Shown one piece after another: positions 33,879 through 43,257 of a stretch of DNA of 64,000 bases. Every line of letters starts with the position of its first letter. Positions within the stretch are counted from its first letter, which is position 1. This DNA comes from an uncultured Clostridia bacterium. GTDB lineage: Bacteria; Bacillota; Clostridia; Christensenellales; Pumilibacteraceae. The stretch lies in NCBI GenBank assembly GCA_947175335.1, contig CAMWMF010000008.1:1-64000 (forward strand), written 5' to 3'. Both the position numbers and the translations under genes were made by a program. A model generated the notes under the pieces. It was not told where the DNA came from, made no database searches, and was given only the letters and a program-made list of their open reading frames with translations.

Positions 33879-35177
33879 TTAACTGCGCTTATTACGACCG
33901 ATGGCGTCCAAAAACTGCTTGATTTTTTGTTCGTTGGGATTATCTTGAGGCTTATAAAACTTTTCGCCCTGCAACGACTTAGGCAAATACTGTTGCGTTA
34001 TATACGCAGGAGAATCATGCGGATAAATATATTCCTCGTTGCTGTCGTCTGGCAGCTTGTTGTTTTTTAGGTAATCGGGCACTACGTCGTCGGCATGCTC
34101 GCGCACAGCGCTTTGCGCCGCCGCTTTTGCCAAATACACCGAATTGGACTTAGGCGCTGTAGTCACCTTGATTATAGCGTGAGCAAGCGACAAATACCCT
34201 TCCGGCACGCCTATATGCTCGTATGCGGTAAGCGCCGACACAACGACGCTAAGCGCCGAGGAATCGGCCATTCCGACGTCCTCGCTGGCGTGTGCCATCA
34301 TCCTGCGGAACAGCAAAATGGGGTCACAGCCCGCTTCTATAAGTCTAAACGCCCAATACAGCGCAGCGTCGGGATCGCAGCCGCGCAACGACTTACAAAA
34401 CGCGGACAACATGTCATAGTACATACTATCGTCAATGGAAAGCACGCGCTGCTGAGTTGACTCCTGAGCGACCTCTTTGTCTATTATTATCTTTCCGTCA
34501 TCGGACGGCGGCGTGGTCATTACGGCAAGCTCCAATGCATTATAGGCATTGCGCAAATCTCCGTTTGCCGACCAAGCGAAGTGGCGATAAGCTTCGTCTT
34601 TTACATCGAGACTGTAATTGCCCAGCCCTTCGGGCGCATTCACAGCACGTTTAAGTCCTACTACAATGTCGTCATCGGTAAGCGGTCTAAGCCTGAATAC
34701 TCTACAACGCGACACGATAGCGCGCGTCATAGCAACAAACGGATTTTCGGTTGTGGAACCTATAAATATTATACTCCCCGTTTCGATAGCCGAAAGCACA
34801 CAGTCCGACTGTGCTTTATTCCAACGATGACACTCGTCCAAAAGCAAATATGTACGCTTTCCGTACATGCGCAAGCGCTCGGTAGCTTCCTCTATCACTC
34901 GCTTTGCGTCTCCGACGCCGGACGATACAGCGTTTAACTTGACAAACTCGCTTTTTGTTTTAGCCGCAATAATACCGGCAAGCGTGGTTTTACCTGTCCC
35001 CGGCGGTCCGAAAAATATACAGCTACCCAACCTGTCCGCTTGTATTGCGCGCATAAGCAATGACCCATTGTGCAACAGGTGCTTTTGCCCTATAAACTGC
35101 TCCAACGTTTGCGGACGCATGCGCTCGGCAAGCGGCGCAGCCTTTGTTTTATTGTCCGATAAATCAAATAAATCCAT
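33879..35177 (-). CDS. rarA: Replication-associated recombination protein RarA (MgsA)
   Basis: AAA+ ATPase of the clamp-loader-like RarA/MgsA/WRNIP1 family that acts at stalled forks. The 432-residue product has PLAERMRPQTLEQFIGQKHLL, Walker A FFGPPGTGKTTLAGI, Walker B YLLLDECHRWNKAQ (instead of DEIHRFNK), sensor 1 FIGSTTENPF and the C-terminal tetramerisation domain (RRMMAHASEDVGMADSSAL; PKSNSVYLAKAAA). ATG 35177 (MDLFDLSDN) matches the family start. There is no ribosome-binding site and the -10 ends 6 bases upstream, so leaderless. Confidence 0.95.
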   Translation of the reverse strand: MDLFDLSDNKTKAAPLAERMRPQTLEQFIGQKHLLHNGSLLMRAIQADRLGSCIFFGPPGTGKTTLAGIIAAKTKSEFVKLNAVSSGVGDAKRVIEEATERLRMYGKRTYLLLDECHRWNKAQSDCVLSAIETGSIIFIGSTTENPFVAMTRAIVSRCRVFRLRPLTDDDIVVGLKRAVNAPEGLGNYSLDVKDEAYRHFAWSANGDLRNAYNALELAVMTTPPSDDGKIIIDKEVAQESTQQRVLSIDDSMYYDMLSAFCKSLRGCDPDAALYWAFRLIEAGCDPILLFRRMMAHASEDVGMADSSALSVVVSALTAYEHIGVPEGYLSLAHAIIKVTTAPKSNSVYLAKAAAQSAVREHADDVVPDYLKNNKLPDDSNEEYIYPHDSPAYITQQYLPKSLQGEKFYKPQDNPNEQKIKQFLDAIGRNKRS

Positions 35178-35183
35178 GTGTTC

Positions 35184-35212
35184 ATTATAGCACGCATAAT
35201 GCACATAATCAA
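35184..35212 (-). promoter_or_regulatory. Promoter of rarA (leaderless geometry)
   Basis: Minus-strand TTGATT (35207-35212), 17 bp, TATAAT with an extended TGC (35184-35189), then GAACAC and the ATG. Confidence 0.8.
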
Positions 35213-35247
35213 GCATTTTTCAAAATATCAACAGCACTGTTATGGCG

Positions 35248-38200
35248 CTACTCGTTGCCGTCACGATAGAATACAATATCGTCCGACAAATTGCGAATTT
35301 CCACACTGTCGGCGGGATAGTTTATTTTGTTTACGCGCATTCGCCAATTTCCACACAGCTCGCTACCGTCAACCGTTACGCGGACGTCCTTGCTTTTGCT
35401 TAAAATGTCGAATGAAAGCGACGGGGTGTTTTTGGCTATGTGCGGGTTAATTTTAAGCGTTTTACCGCGGAATTTAACGCCGAATAGCTTCTCTGTGACA
35501 GTTGTGAAATATACCGCAGCAGCAACGGGGTCGGAAAAATAATCGATATCCGCATATTCCGAACAATCACCGTAATGCAAGCAACGCTCAATAGGATTAT
35601 TATATTTTATTATATTGTACGCTTGCTCGTTTAAATCCAAATCAAACAGCTGCCTTGCGCACATATATGCCTCGGCAACGGACTTGAATTCAAACAAATT
35701 ATTTGCCGTCAAACGCTTTACCGTATGCATATATAATTCAGACGTTTGCTTATAACACCTTTTGTTCTGTTCGTACAAGTCGTCGCTTAATTTCAATTTG
35801 TTTTCGAAATACTTTAAAACATACAGTAAATTGTTGTATTGCCACACGCTTTTTACGACGCTTGGCAATGGCTGCATAGGAGCATAAATCAAATATTTTA
35901 CCGCTCGTAAAATATGATTTATAACGGTATCCTTTATAACCATGCGTTCTCCGTGCATACGGAGCGGAGCATACGGCAAAACCTCATTCCAAAACTTTTC
36001 GTCATGCGTGTATTCTGCAAACTCTATAATACACCGCACTACTTGCAAACAATCGTAATAATCGGCGCCCAACAACCCACTTTGATTTTGACAACATAAA
36101 ATGCCGAATATTCTATGTTTGACAGCTGTCGTATCGACGTACTTTGCCGCGTTCAAAACAAAACACTCGTCATATAACGTCATACGCTTATGTGCAGCAA
36201 AAGCACCGTATGCACTGTATAACGATTGTGAATACGACACATTCAATACTCGTTCGTCTGTTGCGGGCATTATTCTCCCCAGCCGTCCGTAAAAGCGTTT
36301 TACGCCGTCAAACAGCTTGTCTACTTCGTTCACGCTTTGCAGCTTTTTATAATAAGCTTCGTCGACAAGGCAAAAAACAATTCTTGCACAGCCATTTGCT
36401 TCGACCGTTCTACATACCGACGCAGTTGGCGCCGGAGTGCTCCCACCCGCGCGAAAACCGTTTGTTCTATCTATTTTGCCGTATACGAAATACCCTTCCT
36501 TATATGCTGTGTACTCGGCGTGTTCCCCGACCGCACAAAGCAACAGCTTGCATTTCCCCGCAGACGCCGTAACACCGTTGTCGCCTACTTCTACGTTTAT
36601 ATCGCTATCACACACAGCGGAAAACATAATATCCAACTTGCGCTCGACATCTGTTTTATTATATACTTTGATATCGAAAAAGGCGGCGGGTAAACCTATC
36701 GCAGTAAAAACTTTTTGTTCACATACCATACCGTTGTATGCACAACAGTATGCGGTGTACCCGCGACTGTATACCGCTCGCGCTTGACCTATCCTCCCTC
36801 TATACTTTACTGTCGGCGACCATATAACGCCATTCTCACCTATAACGACAAAAGCTCGTGGTCTCTGCGTGTATTTATCAACTTGGACAGTAAAGCTTTT
36901 CCTACCAACCGAAATACTTTGTATTCCAAATTGATTCAGCTCAACACACAAATCCCCACCTGAAAGAGTATTATTTATCGGCTTATACCCGCATTTATCT
37001 TCAATTACCATATTTCCGTCAGATATTCCGCCGAATGGCATGATAAAGTCATAATTTGATTTATTTAGGACAGGCGGCGGAAAAGCGGCCGGCTTATCAA
37101 GCTTTCTGTCCGAATATACTATACACGGCATTTCTATTGGTTTATCTGTTAAGTTCACATTGCTGTATACTGCCGCGCTTTCGGCGGCGCGTTCAAAATA
37201 TAATTCGTCCGAAACGTATTGAAACATGTTTTCCGCCTGTGTGCGCGACGCATAAACAACCGTCATATAAGATACAGCGCGGGCAAAGCGTTTTACGGTA
37301 AGCGTTGTTGTTCCGATTAGCGCCGGAGCGTTCACATTACCGTGTTTTAAAGTACCATCGGCACAAAATGCGCACAAGTCGCCACCGTAATTACCGTCGT
37401 TAAGCGACAAAGCAAAACCGTTATCGCAAATAGCCATGGAGCCGCACCGAATGTTTTGGGTATAACACTTTTGCGACTTTGGTTTATTGCGCACGACAGC
37501 GCCGATTAAATTTACCGTTTTATCGCAATTACTACGGTTTATTACGGTTAGCCGCACTATACACACATTGCCATCTATGGGCACAACCGCTTCGGCGCAT
37601 AGCTCCAAATTACCTTTGCAAACGCGGTAAACAGCACGGTGTCGTTCAATCACTCCATCGCATTCGGACAGGTCTATATCAGTTCCATCCGAACTAATAC
37701 CGACATAAATACAGTCCGATGTCTCATTTGATTTGACTGTAATACCGCCGCGATTGTCACAACAAAGCCTGATTCCCGCTCCATCTATAACGCTTTGCAT
37801 ATATTCCGGTTCACTGCCGAAATACGCCGCCTCGGTCAAAAGCAATCTGTTATTGATATCGGACTCGATCTTTCGTCCATTTTTCGGCTTGCAAAACAAT
37901 GCTTCTATAGTCGAAAAGATATCTATGCTGCTTGACGGAGAATACAACAACACGGGTATGCGCATAACAGCATACGTAATAATAGCCGCAACGGAAAATA
38001 ATGCTACATAATTAGGCGACGCAAAGATACACGTAAACACCGCATATACAACAAGTAGTATCGGAAACAAAATATTAAACACCTTCACATACCGTCTGCC
38101 GCGCTCGTCGCTGTGTTTTTGCGGCGTATAAACCTCTTTTTCGCATGCTTCTATAACGGACAATGACCGCAAAACCGAATTAGTCGTCAAATATACTTGC

Positions 38201-38955
38201 GCTAAACGCTTGCGACGGCGACTGTCCGCCGAACGAATATCTACACCGTTATGCTCCAAAAGCCTGTTTACCGCGGCACCGTCCTTATCCGCACACACTT
38301 GCACCAAGCCGCAAATATAATCGTCGGAATTCAGACAATCCAAATTGACACTTCCGTTTAACCCGTCGGCTGCACCCTTGTCATACTCCTCACAGCGCTT
38401 TACGGCGTTTTCCGCCACCGAGTGCAAATACCAAATCAAACACAGCTTTATCATTCCACACAATATTTTTCGCTCGGACAGCGTAAACTCGGCGTTTTCC
38501 TCGAACGCCGATATTGCGTCAAACAGCGAACTGCGCGTAATTTCGCACCCCGAATCCCTTATTAAACGCTCGCAAAACAAGAATACACGCGGGTATTTTC
38601 CCACATGCCCACAATAAGCTGAGTACCGAGCGGCGCTTTTGCCGTCGACAAACGCATGCAAAATAGTATTGCTACCGTCGTTCAAAACACGCTGCCAATC
38701 ATCTGCGACTCCACTATTTACACGCTTTTTACACGCAGACAAAACGCTGCGTATTTTAATCGTCCTATAACTTATGCCCTGTCCGTATTCCGTTACCGCA
38801 CAGCGTTTACTGAGCGCTCGAATATTTGCCAAAAGCGCGTTGTTAGTAATTCGCTCTGATTTGGCGTATAGTTTCGGTGTGGCGGCAGGCGCGGCAAATC
38901 GGACAAGCAAAACCACCGCGACAAATATTGCAAATATAATAAATGCCGTACGCAT
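35248..38955 (-). CDS. Large NdvB/GH94-related membrane protein, probably catalytically inactive
   Basis: A 1235-residue protein. The first ~270 residues follow an N-terminal membrane helix (about 3-22) and resemble the N-terminal part of cyclic beta-1,2-glucan synthases (GKYPRVFLFCERLI; TLSERKILCGMIKLCLIWYL). Two or three membrane helices follow (about 295-345). No GT84 glycosyltransferase domain is present. From ~390 on the sequence follows a GH94 phosphorylase: a beta sandwich (CDNRGGITVKSN, VRLTVINRSNCDKTVNL), then the barrel (GADYYDCLQVVRCIIEFAEY) and C-terminal GVKFRGKTLKINPHI. Where GH94 enzymes have GDWNDG with the general acid Asp, this protein reads APMQPLPSVVKSVW, so the catalytic segment is missing. 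No clear ribosome-binding site. Alignments were done by eye. Confidence 0.6.
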   Translation of the reverse strand: MRTAFIIFAIFVAVVLLVRFAAPAATPKLYAKSERITNNALLANIRALSKRCAVTEYGQGISYRTIKIRSVLSACKKRVNSGVADDWQRVLNDGSNTILHAFVDGKSAARYSAYCGHVGKYPRVFLFCERLIRDSGCEITRSSLFDAISAFEENAEFTLSERKILCGMIKLCLIWYLHSVAENAVKRCEEYDKGAADGLNGSVNLDCLNSDDYICGLVQVCADKDGAAVNRLLEHNGVDIRSADSRRRKRLAQVYLTTNSVLRSLSVIEACEKEVYTPQKHSDERGRRYVKVFNILFPILLVVYAVFTCIFASPNYVALFSVAAIITYAVMRIPVLLYSPSSSIDIFSTIEALFCKPKNGRKIESDINNRLLLTEAAYFGSEPEYMQSVIDGAGIRLCCDNRGGITVKSNETSDCIYVGISSDGTDIDLSECDGVIERHRAVYRVCKGNLELCAEAVVPIDGNVCIVRLTVINRSNCDKTVNLIGAVVRNKPKSQKCYTQNIRCGSMAICDNGFALSLNDGNYGGDLCAFCADGTLKHGNVNAPALIGTTTLTVKRFARAVSYMTVVYASRTQAENMFQYVSDELYFERAAESAAVYSNVNLTDKPIEMPCIVYSDRKLDKPAAFPPPVLNKSNYDFIMPFGGISDGNMVIEDKCGYKPINNTLSGGDLCVELNQFGIQSISVGRKSFTVQVDKYTQRPRAFVVIGENGVIWSPTVKYRGRIGQARAVYSRGYTAYCCAYNGMVCEQKVFTAIGLPAAFFDIKVYNKTDVERKLDIMFSAVCDSDINVEVGDNGVTASAGKCKLLLCAVGEHAEYTAYKEGYFVYGKIDRTNGFRAGGSTPAPTASVCRTVEANGCARIVFCLVDEAYYKKLQSVNEVDKLFDGVKRFYGRLGRIMPATDERVLNVSYSQSLYSAYGAFAAHKRMTLYDECFVLNAAKYVDTTAVKHRIFGILCCQNQSGLLGADYYDCLQVVRCIIEFAEYTHDEKFWNEVLPYAPLRMHGERMVIKDTVINHILRAVKYLIYAPMQPLPSVVKSVWQYNNLLYVLKYFENKLKLSDDLYEQNKRCYKQTSELYMHTVKRLTANNLFEFKSVAEAYMCARQLFDLDLNEQAYNIIKYNNPIERCLHYGDCSEYADIDYFSDPVAAAVYFTTVTEKLFGVKFRGKTLKINPHIAKNTPSLSFDILSKSKDVRVTVDGSELCGNWRMRVNKINYPADSVEIRNLSDDIVFYRDGNE

Positions 38956-39020
38956 AACCGAAATTATTGACTAACAACCAACATTAAATACAAAATGGGC
39001 TGCCGTTTTACCTCATAAAA

Positions 39021-39047
39021 AAATCGACGGATTAACTCCGTCGATTT
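39021..39047 (-). terminator. Rho-independent terminator of rplS
   Basis: Stem AAATCGACGGA / TCCGTCGATTT with a 5-base loop, followed on the minus strand by a T-run and TATG. Confidence 0.9.
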
Positions 39048-39064
39048 TGTACGACACAATTAAA

Positions 39065-39406
39065 TTACTTTTCCTTAATCTTGGCGGCCTTGCCGGAAAG
39101 ATTGCGAAGATAGTAAAGCTTAGCTCTGCGAACCTTGCCGTGCTTCATAACCTTGATATCGGTAATGCGCGGCGAATGGAGCGGGAACGTACGCTCGATA
39201 CCTACGCCAAAAGAAACGCGGCGAACGGTAAAGGATTCTCTTACCGAGCCGTTCTTTTTGGCAATAACGATTCCTTCGAAAGCCTGAATGCGTTCGCGGT
39301 TACCTTCTTTTACCTTGACGGATACGCGCACGGTATCGCCCACATTGAACTGCGGAACGTCTGTCTTCATATACTCTTTTTCGATTTCGGCGATGATGTT
39401 ACTCAT
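39065..39406 (-). CDS. rplS: 50S ribosomal protein L19
   Basis: Large-subunit ribosomal protein at the 30S-50S interface. The 113-residue product shows [56 protein letters not shown] and [18 protein letters not shown], all invariant L19 segments. ATG 39406 has GGAGG nearby. Usually rplS follows trmD; here they are separated by >24 kb. It has its own promoter, an attenuator-like leader and a terminator. Confidence 0.99.
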   Translation of the reverse strand: MSNIIAEIEKEYMKTDVPQFNVGDTVRVSVKVKEGNRERIQAFEGIVIAKKNGSVRESFTVRRVSFGVGIERTFPLHSPRITDIKVMKHGKVRRAKLYYLRNLSGKAAKIKEK

Positions 39407-39424
39407 GATACCTCCTATGTCGCT

Positions 39425-39478
39425 AAAAAACTCCGCACAAGCAAAACACCGCTTTTGCGAAGTGTCATTTAATATTGC
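39425..39478 (-). promoter_or_regulatory. rplS 5' leader with a terminator-like hairpin (candidate L19 leader)
   Basis: On the minus strand CUUCGCA (39456-39462) can pair with UGCGGAG (39431-39437), followed by UUUUUUAG (39423-39430), a terminator shape directly upstream of the rplS ribosome-binding site. A competing stem GCAAAA / UUUUGC lies inside it. Bacillota have an L19 leader that binds the protein for autoregulation; I could not check the match to that family. Confidence 0.5.
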
Positions 39479-39484
39479 TCATAG

Positions 39485-39513
39485 ATTATACCATACCCAT
39501 TTGATTTAATCAA
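39485..39513 (-). promoter_or_regulatory. Promoter of rplS
   Basis: Minus-strand TTGATT (39508-39513), 17 bp, TATAAT (39485-39490). Confidence 0.75.
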
Positions 39514-39553
39514 GCAAATTTAATGGGTTTTATGGATTTTTTTACAAAATTTG

Positions 39554-40606
39554 TTATGATTTTTTGCTACTTTGCGCCTTAGACTCGACAGTGCGATTTT
39601 TAAGCTGCCCGCACGCCCCCGCTACGTCCGAGCCCATAGACCGCCTGACCGACGCCGAAACACCGGCTGCCTTTAACAGTTCGCAAAAAGCATACGCGCG
39701 TTTTTTTGTCGGTGGCTTCAACTTGCAATTATCGGTGGGATTGAGCGGAATAAGATTGACGTGACAGCACAGTCCTTTCAGCAAATCCTTAATATCGGCA
39801 ACATCCGACTTGGTGTCGTTAAAGCCGTCTATCAAAATGTATTCCAGTATTACCCTGCGCCCGGTTTTATCAAAGTATGAGCGCAACGCATCCACAAGCT
39901 GCTTAACGGTGTACTTTTGCGCAATATTCATAATCTGCTTGCGCTTAACGTCCGTTGCGGCATGCAAGGATAGCGACAGCGTACAACTTATACCATCGTC
40001 AGCGAGCCGTAAAATATTGTCGGGAAGCCCGCACGTAGATACAGATATGGAGCGCATGCCTATATTCAGCCCGTCAGGCGCATTGACAAGTTTTATAAAC
40101 TTTATCGTATTGTCGTAATTGGCAAGCGGCTCGCCGCTGCCCATCATAACTATTTTGTTTACGCCACCGACAGGCTTTTTGTCGCGCGCAATATACAACA
40201 CTTGCGCAAGTATCTCTCCCGCGGACAAATTGCGCACAAGTCCATGCTTACCCGAAGCGCAAAACACACAGCCCATTCCGCACCCGACCTGACAAGACAC
40301 ACACACGCTGTTGCCGTAATCGTGCGGAAGGTATACTGATTCTATCAAGTCCTCGCTTTCCGTTTTGAACAAATACCGCACCGCTCCGTCCGACGCCGTA
40401 ACACGCGTAACCTCGGTAAGCGGCCGTGCGGTAAACTCGTCTTCAAGCTGCGCAATAAAGTTTTTAGGCAAATCCGTGTACTCGTCAAAGCTGTCATACG
40501 CTGATATGTGGCGCATAAGCTGTTTGGCACGGTACTTGGGTTGACCGAACTTTTCGACCAACGCGGTAATCTCGTCTATATTAAAATCGCACAGCGGAGT
40601 TTTCAC
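39554..40606 (-). CDS. rlmN: Dual-specificity RNA methyltransferase RlmN
   Basis: Radical SAM enzyme that makes 2-methyladenosine at 23S A2503 and in some tRNAs. The 350-residue product has the 4Fe-4S motif CGMGCVFCASG, VNKIVMMGSGEPLANYDN, the S-rich SVSTCGLPDNI, and the C-terminal Cys in SVRRSMGSDVAGACGQL. GTG 40606 with AAGAGG upstream shares its first base with the rsmB stop. Last gene of a long chain (def-fmt-rsmB-rlmN and others). A Lys/Ser-rich tail ends the protein. Confidence 0.97.
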   Translation of the reverse strand: MKTPLCDFNIDEITALVEKFGQPKYRAKQLMRHISAYDSFDEYTDLPKNFIAQLEDEFTARPLTEVTRVTASDGAVRYLFKTESEDLIESVYLPHDYGNSVCVSCQVGCGMGCVFCASGKHGLVRNLSAGEILAQVLYIARDKKPVGGVNKIVMMGSGEPLANYDNTIKFIKLVNAPDGLNIGMRSISVSTCGLPDNILRLADDGISCTLSLSLHAATDVKRKQIMNIAQKYTVKQLVDALRSYFDKTGRRVILEYILIDGFNDTKSDVADIKDLLKGLCCHVNLIPLNPTDNCKLKPPTKKRAYAFCELLKAAGVSASVRRSMGSDVAGACGQLKNRTVESKAQSSKKS

Positions 40607-41862
40607 TATTTACCTCTTAAAAAACGCGCTATGTAAAAGCCGTCGCATTTGTCGCTATCGGGAAGAAGCTTAGTCGTGTCAATCAGCTTGTAATTAGTGT
40701 GCGTAGCTGCAAAGCGCTCCACTATCGCCTCGTTTTCCGCTTTTAATATCGAGCAAGTGGAATAACACAGTACACCGCCCAAGCGGCAGTATTGCGCAGC
40801 AGCGTCGAGTATTTTCGTTTGCAACTCGGTAAGCTCAGCTATATCCTCCGCCTTACGGTTGAGCAATATATCCGGCTTGGTCTTTAACGTTCCCGTGCCG
40901 CTGCACGGACAATCGGATATAACGATATCGAATTTTCCTATAAAATCTTGATTAAGTACCGTCGCGTCGTTGAGTGCAACGTCTATTTTGGCGCCAAGCT
41001 TTTTTGCATAGCCACGCATCAAATCGAGCTTATGCGGATATACGTCGCAAGCCGTAATTTTAAAATCACCAAGCTCGCTCAAATATACCGACTTACCGCC
41101 CGGCGCTGCGCATAAGTCCAAAACGTCGCCGCCACTAAACCCTTTTATATACGTGTTAACGGCACGTATGGACGACATCGACTGAACGGCATAAGTACCA
41201 GCTTCCAGCTTGTCCTGCGCGGCACGATCGACGTAACAGCCGTATCCGGTAAACTCTCCACATTCCACGGCGCTTTTAAACTCGTCTTGAGTTATTCTAT
41301 TACGCACAGGGCGAATATGCGTCTTTTGCGGCAACACGGCGCCCAATATAGATGCCGCCTTAACCTCGCCGTAATCGAGTATTATTTGCTTGCACAACCA
41401 TTGCGGCGTGTTATACGTGTAAGAAAATTTTTCTAGCTCGCTGTTGAACTTAGGCGTATAGCCTATCGATTTTTTTAGTACGGCATTGATAAATCCGCTG
41501 CACGCACCGACAGCCTTTGCCAATTCCACACCGCGATTAACTGCGGCATAAGACGGCATGTCGGCATAATTGCAGTAATACATGCCTATTTTCAGCACAA
41601 CCGTACTGTTCTTGTCCGGGCGCTTTTCGCACAGCTCGGAAATGAGCTTTTCCAGCCTTACGTTGTTATCCAGCACGCCGTAAAACGCGCTGGTTACAAA
41701 CGGGTGCGAGCGCAAGTTTTTAAAACCTTTTAGCGCACGCGTAATGGCAGGCGCGCAATACGAACCTTCTATAAACACCATTCTCAGCGCATTGTAAAGT
41801 GCGCGGTCGGCAGACAATCCGTTGTCATTATTCTTGTTTGCGTCTTTACGGTTGCTTTGCAC
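40606..41862 (-). CDS. rsmB: 16S rRNA m5C967 methyltransferase RsmB
   Basis: Methylates C967 of 16S rRNA. The ~418-residue product has an N-terminal NusB-like domain (about 20-145) and a SAM domain with VLDLCAAPGGKSVYLSEL, SDCPCSGTGTLKTKPDI (first catalytic Cys) and YSTCSILKAENE (second). The frame also allows ATG 41871, but AGAGAGG touches that codon directly; GTG 41862 has proper spacing. Overlaps the 3' end of fmt by 17 bp. Confidence 0.93.
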   Translation of the reverse strand: MQSNRKDANKNNDNGLSADRALYNALRMVFIEGSYCAPAITRALKGFKNLRSHPFVTSAFYGVLDNNVRLEKLISELCEKRPDKNSTVVLKIGMYYCNYADMPSYAAVNRGVELAKAVGACSGFINAVLKKSIGYTPKFNSELEKFSYTYNTPQWLCKQIILDYGEVKAASILGAVLPQKTHIRPVRNRITQDEFKSAVECGEFTGYGCYVDRAAQDKLEAGTYAVQSMSSIRAVNTYIKGFSGGDVLDLCAAPGGKSVYLSELGDFKITACDVYPHKLDLMRGYAKKLGAKIDVALNDATVLNQDFIGKFDIVISDCPCSGTGTLKTKPDILLNRKAEDIAELTELQTKILDAAAQYCRLGGVLCYSTCSILKAENEAIVERFAATHTNYKLIDTTKLLPDSDKCDGFYIARFLRGK

Positions 41863-42766
41863 AAACCACATCCTCTCTGAATTTCTTTCCGCGTAAAAAA
41901 TCGGCTATCGGCATGGCGCGCTTGGACGGAGCTTGTATCATATCAATACTTAAAGCGCCGCTTCCACACACTATATACATTTTATCCTTTGTACAAACAA
42001 CCTGACCGACTGCGCCAGACACATTATCGTTACACACGGACGCACGGTAAATTTTGTACTGTTCCCCGTCGATAAACGTCTTTGCGCAAGGATTGGGCGA
42101 CAACGCACGAATTTTGTTTACAATATCTTTGCTATCCGTCGAAAAATCAATAATATGCTCAGACTTGGCAATCATCTTGCAATGCGTAGCAATACTGTCG
42201 TCCTGCTTGCGCGGCATAATAGAGTCGTAGTTATCTAGTGTTTGCACCAACAATTTCGCTCCCAGCTCGGCAAGCCGCACAGTAAGCTCGCCCGCCGTTT
42301 CCGATTCGCCTATTTCGGTTGTAGCCATACTCAAAATATCGCCGGTGTCAATGCCTAACTCCGTGCGCATAATGGTTACGCCGGTTGTGCGCTCGCCTGC
42401 CGCGATTGCGGCCTGTATGGGCGACGCGCCGCGGTATTTGGGAAGGAGCGACGCATGAACGTTTATTACTCCGTGCTTAAAAGCATTTAATACACCACTG
42501 TCGAGAATTTGACCGTAAGCCGCTGTCACTGCGATATCGGCGCCGAAGCTCTTTAACTTTTCGATATCGGCGCGTATTTTTATCGGTTGATATACCGTCA
42601 ACCCTGCGCTTAACGCAAGCTGCTTAACTGCAGACAATTCGGTTTTGCCGTGCTTCAATGCACGGTCGGGCTGAGTAACAACGCCCACTACCGTGTGGTT
42701 GGAATTTAACAGCGCGCTAAGCGATGCCGCAGCAAATTCGGGTGTACCTAAAAAAAGTATCTTCAT
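41846..42766 (-). CDS. fmt: Methionyl-tRNA formyltransferase
   Basis: Formylates Met-tRNAi for translation initiation. The 306-residue protein shows FLGTPEFAAASLSALL, the catalytic loop INVHASLLPKYRGASPIQAA with TGVTIMRTELGIDTGDIL and LSPNPCAKTFIDG. It begins at ATG 42766, 2 bp after def, the common def-fmt pair. The end overlaps rsmB. Confidence 0.97.
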   Translation of the reverse strand: MKILFLGTPEFAAASLSALLNSNHTVVGVVTQPDRALKHGKTELSAVKQLALSAGLTVYQPIKIRADIEKLKSFGADIAVTAAYGQILDSGVLNAFKHGVINVHASLLPKYRGASPIQAAIAAGERTTGVTIMRTELGIDTGDILSMATTEIGESETAGELTVRLAELGAKLLVQTLDNYDSIMPRKQDDSIATHCKMIAKSEHIIDFSTDSKDIVNKIRALSPNPCAKTFIDGEQYKIYRASVCNDNVSGAVGQVVCTKDKMYIVCGSGALSIDMIQAPSKRAMPIADFLRGKKFREDVVCAKQP

Positions 42767-42768
42767 TA

Positions 42769-43224
42769 TTACTTTCGTCCGTTAATGGATTTGTCGGTAA
42801 AAAGTATACCGTCAAGGTGATCTATCTCGTGGCAAAAGCATGACGCGTCAAAGCCGTTGCCAATCAGCTCTATCGGATTGCCGTGGCGGTCGAACGCGTG
42901 AACTACCACGCGGCGGGGACGCTCCACCTTTTCCCTGATGTTGGGAATGGATAGACAACCCTCGGGTGCTACACGCTTGCCCTTAGCTTGGACTATAGTA
43001 GGATTGACCGCCTCGATAATCGTGCGACCGCCGTCGAACGTGGCTACGAATATGCGTTTAAGTACGCCTATTTGCGGTGCGGCAAGTCCGGCACCGTCGG
43101 CATAAATGAGCGTGTCTATCATATCGTCTATCAGCATAGACAGTTTATCGTCAAACTCCGTAACAGGCTTGCTCACCTGTCTAAGCGTGTCGTCGCCCAC
43201 TTGATAAATTTTTCGTCTTGCCAT
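42769..43224 (-). CDS. def: Peptide deformylase
   Basis: Metalloenzyme that removes the N-formyl group from nascent proteins. The 151-residue product has the three family motifs: GAGLAAPQIG, EGCLSIP and CHEIDHLDG (HExxH). Type 1 by length. ATG 43224 with GGAGG upstream, 33 bp after priA. Confidence 0.98.
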   Translation of the reverse strand: MARRKIYQVGDDTLRQVSKPVTEFDDKLSMLIDDMIDTLIYADGAGLAAPQIGVLKRIFVATFDGGRTIIEAVNPTIVQAKGKRVAPEGCLSIPNIREKVERPRRVVVHAFDRHGNPIELIGNGFDASCFCHEIDHLDGILFTDKSINGRK

Positions 43225-43257
43225 GATTACCTCCTTGGGAAGAATGTGCTATTATAT

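Noticed and set aside
38953..39020. Leaderless promoter for the NdvB-like gene
   Set aside because: AATAAT lies 7 bases before the ATG but no -35 matches at 16-18 bp, so the case is too weak to list.
41846..41871. Possible frameshift between fmt and rsmB
   Set aside because: Both proteins are full length with intact motifs; the overlap is a normal translational coupling.
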